A DNA stretch of 64,000 nucleotides from Sporocytophaga myxococcoides DSM 11118 (lineage in GTDB: Bacteria > Bacteroidota > Bacteroidia > Cytophagales > Cytophagaceae), in the NCBI RefSeq assembly GCF_000426725.1, contig NZ_AUFX01000009.1, forward strand, positions 62,001 through 126,000, read 5' to 3'. This document shows, in pieces, positions 30,516 to 38,764 of the stretch. The first letter of the stretch is position 1. Each line of letters begins with the position of its first letter. The notes under the pieces were generated by a model that saw nothing but the letters and a program-made list of their open reading frames with translations, ran no database searches and was not told the DNA's origin. The position numbers and the translations under genes were made by a program.

Positions 30516-31341
30516 AAATTTGGAACAAGACAGATACTCAAAATTTGTAAAGAGAAATGAAGAAACCTTTTGGATGATTGCATTACTGCAATTAGCCATA
30601 TTCTTCCTTGTATTATTCCTTCCTTCTTTAAACAGGGAGAATCTTAACGAATTACTGACCTGGATTTGCCCTTCCTTTCTGTTCAGCTTCCTAATCGTAT
30701 CCAGATTATATTACTATTCCAGAGTAAAAAATTTACTTAATGAAAATACTAGATTTAAAGTAAGATCCTTTTTAAGATTAAGTTTTAGGAAATGGATTAT
30801 TATCCTTTTAGGAAATTTCCTTTGTCTGTTTTCTTACCTTTTAAATCACGATCCGACATTTTTGTTTCTCTTTGGAGTCGGGCTGTCCTCCTATTTATTT
30901 GCCAAACCTTCCGTACAGAGAATGACGAGAGATTTCAGAATACCTGCAACTGAAGTTCAGCCTCGTGAAAGCAGACTCGCATTTTTCATTCCATCACAAA
31001 TCATTGCTTTTGCCATCTCTGCTTATTTCTTTAAGGAAATTGCATTTGCATATCAGGCAGGACAAGATCAGGATTTGGCATTATTAATAGAAAACTGTGT
31101 AACAGAAAGCGGGCTAGAAAGTTATTACCCTTCAGAAACAAAAAACTATTGTGAATGCACAAGCTCTAAGATTATGGAGAGATATTCCAACGAAGAAGTA
31201 CAAGAGCATAATAAACTTCCTGCTTCACAACGAAATTATATTTACAAAGAAATTACAGACAGATGCTTTGTAGAAAACTTCAGACATGTTTTGGCTGACA
31301 CATTAACTAAACGTTCTTACCGTAAATCACAGGCTGAATAG
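30493..31341 (+). CDS. Multi-pass membrane protein of unknown family
   Basis: The product has up to 282 residues. Hydrophobic segments suggest about four to five transmembrane helices (roughly residues 30-50, 55-75, 95-112, 115-135, 165-185), then a soluble C-terminal domain with a CxC pair (NYCECTSSKI) and an isolated CV. The start is uncertain: TTG 30493 overlaps the ABC gene by 23 bp, TTG 30520 lies just after its stop, and ATG 30574 removes part of the basic N-terminus. It could be the membrane partner of the ABC ATPase, but no permease motif is visible. Confidence 0.7.
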   Translation: MRIFINPENLEQDRYSKFVKRNEETFWMIALLQLAIFFLVLFLPSLNRENLNELLTWICPSFLFSFLIVSRLYYYSRVKNLLNENTRFKVRSFLRLSFRKWIIILLGNFLCLFSYLLNHDPTFLFLFGVGLSSYLFAKPSVQRMTRDFRIPATEVQPRESRLAFFIPSQIIAFAISAYFFKEIAFAYQAGQDQDLALLIENCVTESGLESYYPSETKNYCECTSSKIMERYSNEEVQEHNKLPASQRNYIYKEITDRCFVENFRHVLADTLTKRSYRKSQAE

Positions 31342-31370
31342 ACTTTCTATTATTTTTTTTTTGACACAAA

Positions 31371-31401
31371 AAAAGTTGGACAACCTAAGCTGCCCAACTT
31401 T
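31371..31401. terminator. Bidirectional terminator between convergent genes
   Basis: Stem AAAAGTTGG / CCAACTTT with an A-run on one side and a T-rich stretch further upstream, between stops at 31341 and 31430. Confidence 0.7.
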
Positions 31402-31429
31402 ATCAGTTCTTGATAACAAATACATATTG

Positions 31430-33232
31430 CTATTTCACAATCGCTTTCAATGTTTGCACCTTACCGTTCTGAATAAGTCTGATCATATGCATACCTTTAC
31501 CTTCAAGATCCACAGGAGTCTCAGGGGTATAAGCATTATCTTCGTGAATCAATTGTCCAAGTGCATTATAAATTTTAAGATCATATTGTCCCTTTCCTGA
31601 AATTACAATTCTTCCTTCAGAAGGGTTTGGATAAACTGATGATAAATGCTCTACAACATTTGTATTACCTGTGATAATTTCAGCTTTTATCTCCTCTTTT
31701 TCACCTGCCTCGTTCGAGGTCAGATACAGTCCTGATGCTAATACGGAATTTCCAGCGACACGTGCAGCAGGAAGCGTAATAGTGCAACTTACAGTAACTC
31801 CTTTAGACGCTTTCTCAGAGTAATAAACTGTTATCTGATTGGTATTAATTCCTGAAACAATTTCTCCTCCCCAGGCAAACCAAGAATATGTTGCATCAGG
31901 ATAATTACTTGGCGCTGTGAATGTATAATAACCTTTACCCAAATTTAATGCATTCTGCCATGTAATTTCAAAGTCACGATTTAATACACGAATTTTGAAT
32001 AAAGTGCTATCCTCATTGCATTCAGTATTTGTAGCTAGCACATAATAATCTCCTGGAGACAGATCATTGTCTGTAACTTTATTTTCATACTTTTCATCTG
32101 TAAAGAAATTAAACTCTGTACCATTATGATTAGTATTATGATCAAGATAAATTTCTTTCAGTACATTTTTATGGAAGATATTATTAAATCCATAATAATC
32201 TCCATCAATCATATAAACTAAAGTACCTCCATAACTATCTTTAGACATAATAACATCAGTTGTCATTAACTTTGTTGGTACCTTAGCTGCGAAAAAGTAG
32301 AAATAATTATTACAAATCCCCAAATCAATATTAGGCTGATAACGAATTTCAATCCGAGGAAATTTAGTTGATTTGTTCTCATACATTGTAGATAAATCAA
32401 TAGCTGCAGGATTTATTGGAATTATATCATTGGGTTTTGCATTATCACTTTTATCCAGAAATGTCATATCTGCCAGTTCCTCTGCAGTAGCAAGATGTCC
32501 ATCCAAATAAACATAAGGCCTTATATCTATAATATCATCTAAACAGACAGATGGCATGTTTCTAAGTTCCAGATTATGACAGGGACTCTCATCTACCTTC
32601 ACAAACATTTCCTGTGAATGAACATCGGCAGCAGAACAAATAGCATAACTCAATCTCAATCTATAGATTCCCTTTCCAAGAGTAGTCCAGTCAGTAAGGT
32701 TTCTAACAGCAGTTTCAGGGTTTACACCATCATATAAAAACAATCGATCGTGAAAGTCTTCAGTATCTTTTCCAGTGCCCCAGAACTCAGTATTGGTAAG
32801 AAAATCCTTTAAGTAATTAACTTTAGCTCCTTGCTCTACTGTGTACTTTAGAGTATCCTTTGTAAAGTACCTTGTTGGAGGTACAATAATATTGAGAAAT
32901 ATGGAGAGTCCATTGTGACCATTAAAAGGTGTATTTTTTTTATCTATATAAATAGTTTCGTAATCACTGTATTTGAATGCTCCCGTGATTTCCGTTTCAG
33001 TTATAACAGAACCATTTAACTGAAGAATTCTATACTTACTCACATCATCATTCGGATCATTAAGATCTCTTATTCCACATTGAGAATAAATATCTTCAAG
33101 GGTAATCAAAGTGTCTGAGCATGAAGACATTCGATTTCCATTATCAGCTGTCACAAAAGTACCTGACGGCTGTGCTAATGCCATACCACCAAACAATACT
33201 TTGACGATGGATAATAGTAGTTGTTTTCTCAT
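31430..33232 (-). CDS. Secreted protein with T9SS type A sorting domain
   Basis: The product has 600 residues. A signal peptide (MRKQLLLSI ... GGMALAQ) is followed by about 500 residues of beta-rich, Asn/Asp/Tyr-rich sequence with no recognised enzyme motif. The final 75 residues form a T9SS sorting domain: VYPNPSEGRIVISG, LKIYNALGQLI and a closing MIRLIQNGKVQTLKAIVK. It should be exported by the type IX machinery and attached to or released from the cell surface. Several Cys pairs (for example SICSAADVH, GICNNYFYF) may form disulfides. It is preceded by a structured leader and is monocistronic. Confidence 0.88.
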   Translation of the reverse strand: MRKQLLLSIVKVLFGGMALAQPSGTFVTADNGNRMSSCSDTLITLEDIYSQCGIRDLNDPNDDVSKYRILQLNGSVITETEITGAFKYSDYETIYIDKKNTPFNGHNGLSIFLNIIVPPTRYFTKDTLKYTVEQGAKVNYLKDFLTNTEFWGTGKDTEDFHDRLFLYDGVNPETAVRNLTDWTTLGKGIYRLRLSYAICSAADVHSQEMFVKVDESPCHNLELRNMPSVCLDDIIDIRPYVYLDGHLATAEELADMTFLDKSDNAKPNDIIPINPAAIDLSTMYENKSTKFPRIEIRYQPNIDLGICNNYFYFFAAKVPTKLMTTDVIMSKDSYGGTLVYMIDGDYYGFNNIFHKNVLKEIYLDHNTNHNGTEFNFFTDEKYENKVTDNDLSPGDYYVLATNTECNEDSTLFKIRVLNRDFEITWQNALNLGKGYYTFTAPSNYPDATYSWFAWGGEIVSGINTNQITVYYSEKASKGVTVSCTITLPAARVAGNSVLASGLYLTSNEAGEKEEIKAEIITGNTNVVEHLSSVYPNPSEGRIVISGKGQYDLKIYNALGQLIHEDNAYTPETPVDLEGKGMHMIRLIQNGKVQTLKAIVK

Positions 33233-33490
33233 AGTTTAATGTTGGTTTGATAATTAAAAATTTACCCTCTAAAAGGTGAAGTGATCTTCTTTGTACGTTT
33301 ATCAGGATTGAGGGTTCAAGTTATAAAGGTACAATATAATTCCCACTCAGATAGGCGACTTGTAGAGTCAATCCTGGTAATGAGGCCCCTATCTCTCTCG
33401 TTAAGAACCTTTTCCTATTATCTTGTGACAAAAAAAATTGAAGAAAAGTAAAAAAGCATTCCACTATAAAATATAAAAAAATAATCAACT
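33233..33490 (-). promoter_or_regulatory. Structured 5' leader with two interleaved helices
   Basis: In the gap upstream of the T9SS gene (start 33232), two perfect inverted repeats interleave: CAGGATTGA/TCAATCCTG (33303-33311 with 33368-33376) and AGATAGG/CCTATCT (33349-33355 with 33388-33394). On the RNA they would form a pseudoknot or be mutually exclusive. I found no matching promoter pair and no known riboswitch consensus. The rest of the gap shows nothing else beyond the terminator at 33491-33518. Confidence 0.4.
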
Positions 33491-33518
33491 AGATTCTAAA
33501 CTTAACAGTTTAGAATCT
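33491..33518 (-). terminator. Terminator after the NTF2-like gene
   Basis: Perfect 11-bp stem AGATTCTAAAC / GTTTAGAATCT with a 6-nt loop; on the minus strand a T-rich tract follows after several bases. It closes the transcription unit that starts at susC. Confidence 0.7.
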
Positions 33519-33596
33519 TAAATCTTTATCCATTATTAAATCAATACAAGGTCAATCTCTATAGATTATCATAAAAAATCAGTCTAAAAAATTTCC

Positions 33597-34076
33597 TTAT
33601 TCTGCATAACTCGAACGGAATTTCACTCCCCATTTACCATTTTCTTTTGTAACGATATACAGGGATTCATATACCCCTATCAAGCTTCCATCAGCGCGAT
33701 AACGTGAAAAGCGGGTATCTACATGAACTTTATCTGATGAACCCTGCACAATATTTCTATGATCCCATTTGCTATGATGCCAGCCTGATTTTTCAAGTCT
33801 TATAAAAACAGAAGAATCTAATGTAGCACTTTCCAGAACAGACATTTTACCACTTGCTAAACGGTAATGAGGAAAATGGTATGTCAACTGCCATGCCTTT
33901 GCATCTTTTGAGTTAAAGGTATTCATATAGTCATCCATTACTTTTAAAACATCTTTTTTAACCTGTTCATTTACATCGTGTGTGCCTCTTGAACTATTAT
34001 CATCTGAAACAAATGAAGCCCCTACAAATAATGTAGTTATAAATAAGAATACACAGAACATTGTATAATACTTCAT
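33597..34076 (-). CDS. Secreted NTF2-like (SnoaL/DUF4440-type) protein
   Basis: The product has 159 residues with a signal peptide (about residues 1-20). The mature part opens with VKKDVLKVMDDYMNTFNSKD and includes WQLTYHFPHYRLASG, then a beta-rich C-terminal half (HVDTRFSRYRADG, YIVTKENGKWGVKF), which is the pattern of the NTF2-like cone fold. These domains bind small molecules or act as simple enzymes; the ligand is unknown. It is the last gene after the sulfatases, on the same strand, behind a terminator-like hairpin, so it may be a lower-expressed member of that unit. Confidence 0.75.
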   Translation of the reverse strand: MKYYTMFCVFLFITTLFVGASFVSDDNSSRGTHDVNEQVKKDVLKVMDDYMNTFNSKDAKAWQLTYHFPHYRLASGKMSVLESATLDSSVFIRLEKSGWHHSKWDHRNIVQGSSDKVHVDTRFSRYRADGSLIGVYESLYIVTKENGKWGVKFRSSYAE

Positions 34077-34101
34077 AATTATTTGTTTTTATTTTATATA
34101 A

Positions 34102-34130
34102 AAAGGTGGAAGCTTTCATCTTCCACCTTT
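34102..34130 (-). terminator. Hairpin between sulfatase and NTF2-like gene
   Basis: Perfect 11-bp stem AAAGGTGGAAG / CTTCCACCTTT with a 7-nt loop, 6 bp after the sulfatase stop on the minus strand. Only a short T-run follows, so read-through is possible. Confidence 0.7.
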
Positions 34131-34136
34131 GGATAG

Positions 34137-36002
34137 TTACTCTTTTACCTCTGAAATATTTGGTTTTATTATTGATTTAAAAGAACCTCTGTTCAGGCAG
34201 TCAGTCCAATCAATAAGCGGATAAACATTATATTTTCTGGCTTCTGCGTCAAACAGGGCTTTCAGTTCCTGCAACTTCTCAGGATATTTAGATGCCAGAT
34301 TTATGCGTTCATTAAAATCTTCATTCAGATTGTATAATTCCCAAACATCTTTATCAAAATTTCTTTCTACTTTATTTTCTCCAGGATACGAAATCAAGTC
34401 ATAGAATGCAGGTGTATGAGCAGCTTCAGCCTTCCATCCATCTTTATATATAGCTCTTGAACCGAATATATTATAATATTGAACCGTATGCTTTGATGCA
34501 GCGCTTGCATCGTTTAATGAATATGCCAGACTTGTTCCTTCTATCGGTTTTTGTTGTATGCCTTTGATTACAGACTGAGGTTTAATTCCGGTCAATTCAA
34601 CTGTAGTAGGAAACAGATCAATTAAGTGTCCATATTGAGTTCTCACCGTTCCTTTATCTTTAATTCCCTTTGGATAAAAGACAATCAAAGGATTCCTGGT
34701 TCCACCTTCCGAATTGGCATCTTGTTTCCAATGTTTAAAAGGAGTATTAGCAGCCTGTGCCCAACCAATAGGGTAATTAGTATAAGTCTCAGCTGAACCT
34801 ATTTTCTCATAGTTCTTTAAGAGATCTCTTAGTATTTCGTCTTCAGGTACTGCATTCTTTGGTGCAAATTCACTTTGAATAACTCCGTTTTTAGCTCCCT
34901 CCTGACTAGCCCCATTGTCTCCTATGACAATGAAGATAGCTGTATTTTCAAGCTGTCCGGAATTTTTCAAATGACTTACAATTCTCCCAATTTCATGATC
35001 TGTATATTCGAGGAACCCTGCATATACTTCCATGAAGCGAGCATAGATTTTTTGTTCTTCCGGTTTAAGATCTTTCCATGCTTTCACTCTTGGATTGCGC
35101 GCTGGCAGTTGGGCTGTTGCTGGTACTACTCCAAGCTTCTTTTGATTTGCAAGTATCTGTTCACGGAACTTATCCCAACCCTGATCAAATTTGCCTCTAT
35201 ATTTATCGCTCCATTCCCTCGCCACCTGATGAGGAGAGTGAGTTGCACCTGGCGAAAAATATAAGAAAAATGGCTTATCAGGAGCTATTATCTTTTGACT
35301 GGATATATAGCTGATTGCTTTATCAGCAATTAACTCATTAAGATGTCTACCATCAGGTTTAACATGTTTATTATCCTCAACAAGGTCAGGCTTGTATTGA
35401 TCAGTAGCTCCACTAAGGAAGCCATAAAAGTGATCAAATCCCTTACCTGAAGGCCATCTATCAAAAGGTCCAAGATCTGAAGATTCATCATCTGGGGTTA
35501 AATGCCATTTACCTAAAGCATAAGTATTATAACCATTTTCTCGGAAAGTTTCTGCTACAGTGCCTGCCTCTGAAGGAATATGGCCATCATATCCAGGAAA
35601 ATCAGCAGAGAGAAAATCATGGGGGAATCCTCCCATATGAACAGAATGATGGTTCCTACCTGTTAGCAAGGCTGCTCTAGTTGGTGAGCAGATCCCTGTT
35701 GTATGAAAATTGGTATATCTTAAACCATTATTAGCAAGGCTATCAAAAGTTGGAGTATTGATCAATCCACCAAAAGCAGATGAAGCGCCAAATCCAACAT
35801 CGTCAAGCAATATCCAGATCACATTAGGAGCCTCGACCGGGGCCTTCTTCAGATATGTGACTTTATCAGGCTTTGACTCTGAAAGTGTTTTACCAATCGT
35901 TCCTTCGAATGTCTTGTTCTGTGAAAATGCAGGTAAAGCAATACCTGCCCCCAATACAAGCATTGATGCAAGCTTTGTTGTTTCTCTTAAAATCTCTTTC
36001 AT
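34137..36002 (-). CDS. Periplasmic arylsulfatase, S1 family (AtsA-like)
   Basis: From ATG 36002 the product has 621 residues with a signal peptide (ending near ALPAFSQ). The sulfatase signature GICSPTRAALLTGRNHH contains Cys105, which must be converted to formylglycine, and metal ligands are in WILLDDVGFGASS and IVIGDNGAS. The NHHSVHMGG continuation resembles the Pseudomonas AtsA branch that acts on aryl or alkyl sulfates. The frame could open 8 codons earlier, overlapping the upstream hydroxylase; the later ATG leaves 7 bp between them. No formylglycine-generating enzyme or anSME gene occurs in the window. Part of the susC-led unit. Confidence 0.9.
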   Translation of the reverse strand: MKEILRETTKLASMLVLGAGIALPAFSQNKTFEGTIGKTLSESKPDKVTYLKKAPVEAPNVIWILLDDVGFGASSAFGGLINTPTFDSLANNGLRYTNFHTTGICSPTRAALLTGRNHHSVHMGGFPHDFLSADFPGYDGHIPSEAGTVAETFRENGYNTYALGKWHLTPDDESSDLGPFDRWPSGKGFDHFYGFLSGATDQYKPDLVEDNKHVKPDGRHLNELIADKAISYISSQKIIAPDKPFFLYFSPGATHSPHQVAREWSDKYRGKFDQGWDKFREQILANQKKLGVVPATAQLPARNPRVKAWKDLKPEEQKIYARFMEVYAGFLEYTDHEIGRIVSHLKNSGQLENTAIFIVIGDNGASQEGAKNGVIQSEFAPKNAVPEDEILRDLLKNYEKIGSAETYTNYPIGWAQAANTPFKHWKQDANSEGGTRNPLIVFYPKGIKDKGTVRTQYGHLIDLFPTTVELTGIKPQSVIKGIQQKPIEGTSLAYSLNDASAASKHTVQYYNIFGSRAIYKDGWKAEAAHTPAFYDLISYPGENKVERNFDKDVWELYNLNEDFNERINLASKYPEKLQELKALFDAEARKYNVYPLIDWTDCLNRGSFKSIIKPNISEVKE

Positions 36003-36009
36003 TATTTCC

Positions 36010-36924
36010 TTATTTAATGTAGGCATTTTGTAATTCCTGTATAACTTCTAATTCATTCTCCTCCTCTTTTACTTCAGGCCCATCTTTAGCAAGCTCACTA
36101 CCTATAACAGGCGATTTGAATATTGGCCAAAGCCATTGTGCATACCATGGATCATCTTCATAGTTGGATATACCATATTGCTTGGGAAATTTCCTGCTAA
36201 TATGAGCAGTACCAAATATTAAATCCCAAACAAAGAGAATACCGCCAAAATTTCCTTTATAATATCCAACCCCATCTCCATGAGAAGCCGCGTGGTGCGC
36301 ATGATGTGTAGCTGGCGTTACTAATAACCTTTCCAGAATCCATGCAACAGGATGTAAAACCTTATATCGATATAACACCTTATCCCACTTCACACTTGTA
36401 TGACAAGCATAAGACCAGACTGTCTGAAATCCATTAAACAAAAGGGCAGGTCCTCCAAGGCCCAGGTAGACTAAAGCCGCTGTAATATAAAACTGAGATA
36501 GAAAGGCAACATAAAAAATATTTTGTCTGGAATTCACCACAACACTCATGTATCTTGCCGAATGATGTGTCCTGTGAAACCGCCACAATACAGGTATCTG
36601 ATGATGCAGACGATGATACCAGTATTGTGATAGATCAATGGTAACCAGAATAATAAAAAATCCAAGGGTAAATGGGATCCAGGCAAAGGCATCCTTAAGG
36701 CCTGGAAGGATAAAGGGTAATACCTTCAATGAAAAGAAGCCTATAAGTGCCGAAAAAATAAATCTTGGAACGACAAGACATACGATATCAAGTATCTTGT
36801 CGTTCTTAGACCATTTGCCTTCGAGCAAACCAAAGAATAATTCAACAGAACCGAGAATAAGGATAAATACCATTATCCCCCAGCCATTAAGATTTTGTAT
36901 TGCTGATTCAAAAAACTTGATCAT
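36010..36924 (-). CDS. Membrane fatty acid hydroxylase / sterol desaturase family protein
   Basis: The product has 304 residues. About four hydrophobic segments (roughly residues 15-35, 50-75, 85-105, 145-170) surround three histidine clusters that bind a di-iron centre: YHRLHH, FHRTHHS and HHAHHAAS. Such enzymes hydroxylate or desaturate lipids or sterols with oxygen in the membrane. The acidic C-terminal tail is EVKEEENELEVIQELQ. It lies between two sulfatase genes on the same strand, with a 39-codon membrane peptide just upstream, so it probably acts on the same substrate or on its desulfated product; this is inference from context. Confidence 0.88.
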   Translation of the reverse strand: MIKFFESAIQNLNGWGIMVFILILGSVELFFGLLEGKWSKNDKILDIVCLVVPRFIFSALIGFFSLKVLPFILPGLKDAFAWIPFTLGFFIILVTIDLSQYWYHRLHHQIPVLWRFHRTHHSARYMSVVVNSRQNIFYVAFLSQFYITAALVYLGLGGPALLFNGFQTVWSYACHTSVKWDKVLYRYKVLHPVAWILERLLVTPATHHAHHAASHGDGVGYYKGNFGGILFVWDLIFGTAHISRKFPKQYGISNYEDDPWYAQWLWPIFKSPVIGSELAKDGPEVKEEENELEVIQELQNAYIK

Positions 36925-36931
36925 ATGTATA

Positions 36932-37051
36932 TTAGTTAATGGACCAGATTAGTAAAAGAATTGCAGCTGTGACGAATGCCACAGGTAAAATAAAAACCAG
37001 TATAGAGGCTAGTATTTTCTTACCAATGAGTATGATATCCTGTAAAATCAT
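36932..37051 (-). CDS. 39-residue single-pass membrane peptide in the sulfatase operon
   Basis: An ATG at 37051 opens a 39-codon frame ending 7 bp before the hydroxylase start and 17 bp after the upstream sulfatase stop. The product starts MILQDIILIGKK and continues with one uninterrupted hydrophobic helix (about residues 13-36) ending LLLIWSIN. The tight fit between two co-directional genes, the basic residues before the helix and the absence of any other explanation for the gap support a real gene. It may be a small partner of the di-iron hydroxylase, or of the sulfatase system. It is shorter than usual ORF cut-offs. Confidence 0.55.
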   Translation of the reverse strand: MILQDIILIGKKILASILVFILPVAFVTAAILLLIWSIN

Positions 37052-37068
37052 ATATGTATTTTTTGTAA

Positions 37069-38637
37069 TCAGATTGGGAAATAATTAAACTCGCCATTAT
37101 TGTTATATTTCATATACATTACACTTGGCCAGCGGGGAGGCTGAACACTATTCTCCCATTTTATCAGTTCCTGTTTCAACTCTTCTACTTTCTCTTTATT
37201 CGTAGAAGCAAGGTTATGACTTTCCGAAACATCATTCTTCAAATCAAAAAGCAACGTTTGATTTTCTTTTTCATTGATGTATAATTTATAATCACCTTTT
37301 CTTACAGCCTTTGCAAATCCTACTCTCCAGAAAAGACTTTCATGAGGTCTCTCTTTCTTTTCACCATTCAGATATGGAATAAGATTTACCCCATCATAGC
37401 TTACATCATTTGGAAGAGATGCTTCGGTAGCGGCAGCAATTGTTGTAAAAAAATCAAGAGATGAGACAGGCTGATCAAAATCTATCCCTCCCTTTATTAA
37501 AGCAGGATATTTGATAAAGAATGGAACTCTGATACCACCTTCGAAATTAGTAGCTTTTCCAGCTCTTAATGGCTTATTATCCAGAATATGCGTATAAGTA
37601 GCTCCACCATTATCACTTAGAAATATTACTATAGTATTATTATCAAGATTTAACTCTTTTAACTTGCTGGTAACAACTCCAACGGCATCATCAAGTGACT
37701 TTACCTGAGCCTGATAAGCACGCTGAGTGCTGTCTTTTATTGAGGTCAGTAAATCGAAATCAGTTTTTTTGGCCTGCACAGGATCATGAGGAGCGTTGAA
37801 TGCCAGATAGAGAAAAAAAGGATTATCTTTATTCTTTTCAATAAAGTCAGCAGCTTCATTTCCAAATCTTGTAGTCAGGTATTCTTTAACTTCTGTTTCT
37901 TTTCCATTTTGTTGTACAGCTCCCCAACCACTTCTCTTTTCTTTGAATACACTTTTATCCCAGAATAGATGAGATAAGTGACGCGATATCAACTGAGGAT
38001 CGCTTGCCGCCCCATAAGTGGTGCCACCTCCAAGTATTCCATATGAATAATCAAACCCCTGCTTTGAGGGAATTAAATCTCCGCCTTCACCTAAGTGCCA
38101 TTTTCCAATCCATCCTGTTTTATAGCCTCGTTCTCTCAACAACTCGGCTATTGTTATTTCCTGTAAGGGAAGCCCTTGCTTAATCTCTGAAAATTTCTTT
38201 ACATCGAGATCTTTATCAAAGACCACATCAAACTTATTCAACCAGGCACTTACCTGTGAAATTTTAGCTTTATCAGCGTTTTCAATTCCCCAGGTTGCAG
38301 CAGATCCTACTATAAATTCAGACCCGAATCGTTGCTGGTATCTCCCGGTAAGAAGGCCAGCTCTGGAAGGGCTGCAATAGGCGGCACTTACATAACCCTG
38401 ATTAAACTTCACCCCCTCTTTCCCCAAAGCATCTATATTCGGTGTATTGATTAATGTATTTCCATAGGAAGACAAATCATGATAGCCAAGGTCATCAGCG
38501 AGAATGATCACAACATTTGGCTTCTTACCTGAGCTATGGGAACTCTCAAATTTAGCATCAGTAATAAAGGACCATAATGCTGCTCCGGATGCAATTGCCA
38601 GGAATACTATACTTGCTTTTATTATTTTACTTTTCAT
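37069..38637 (-). CDS. Periplasmic S1 family sulfatase
   Basis: From ATG 38637 the product has 522 residues. The N-terminus is a hydrophobic signal (MKSKIIKASIVFLAIASG). The signature AAYCSPSRAGLLTGRYQQ has Cys88 as the formylglycine precursor, with metal ligands in IILADDLGYHD and FLSDNGGATYTH. It differs from the downstream sulfatase in its QQRFGSE continuation, placing it in another S1 branch, so the two probably cut different sulfate esters or positions. A long hairpin separates it from susD. Confidence 0.92.
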   Translation of the reverse strand: MKSKIIKASIVFLAIASGAALWSFITDAKFESSHSSGKKPNVVIILADDLGYHDLSSYGNTLINTPNIDALGKEGVKFNQGYVSAAYCSPSRAGLLTGRYQQRFGSEFIVGSAATWGIENADKAKISQVSAWLNKFDVVFDKDLDVKKFSEIKQGLPLQEITIAELLRERGYKTGWIGKWHLGEGGDLIPSKQGFDYSYGILGGGTTYGAASDPQLISRHLSHLFWDKSVFKEKRSGWGAVQQNGKETEVKEYLTTRFGNEAADFIEKNKDNPFFLYLAFNAPHDPVQAKKTDFDLLTSIKDSTQRAYQAQVKSLDDAVGVVTSKLKELNLDNNTIVIFLSDNGGATYTHILDNKPLRAGKATNFEGGIRVPFFIKYPALIKGGIDFDQPVSSLDFFTTIAAATEASLPNDVSYDGVNLIPYLNGEKKERPHESLFWRVGFAKAVRKGDYKLYINEKENQTLLFDLKNDVSESHNLASTNKEKVEELKQELIKWENSVQPPRWPSVMYMKYNNNGEFNYFPI

Positions 38638-38668
38638 ATAACTCTTCAGTTTTGAAATTCCAGACATT

Positions 38669-38720
38669 ATGCTTCATTCCTGCCTGTCTGCATAAGGAGA
38701 CAGGCACTTGGAATGAGCAT
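38669..38720 (-). other. Long intercistronic hairpin between susD and sulfatase
   Basis: A stem of about 20 bp forms from ATGCTTCATTCC plus TGCCTGTCT (38669-38689) with AGACAGGCA plus GGAATGAGCAT (38698-38720), leaving an 8-nt loop, one bulged T and a 3-nt bulge. No T-run follows on the minus strand, so it is not a standard terminator. It lies in the 127-bp gap between susD and the sulfatase start and could stabilise susCD mRNA or reduce downstream expression. Confidence 0.65.
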
Positions 38721-38764
38721 AGCAAAACATACTTGAAAATTTTTACCTCGCTCAACAATAATTA

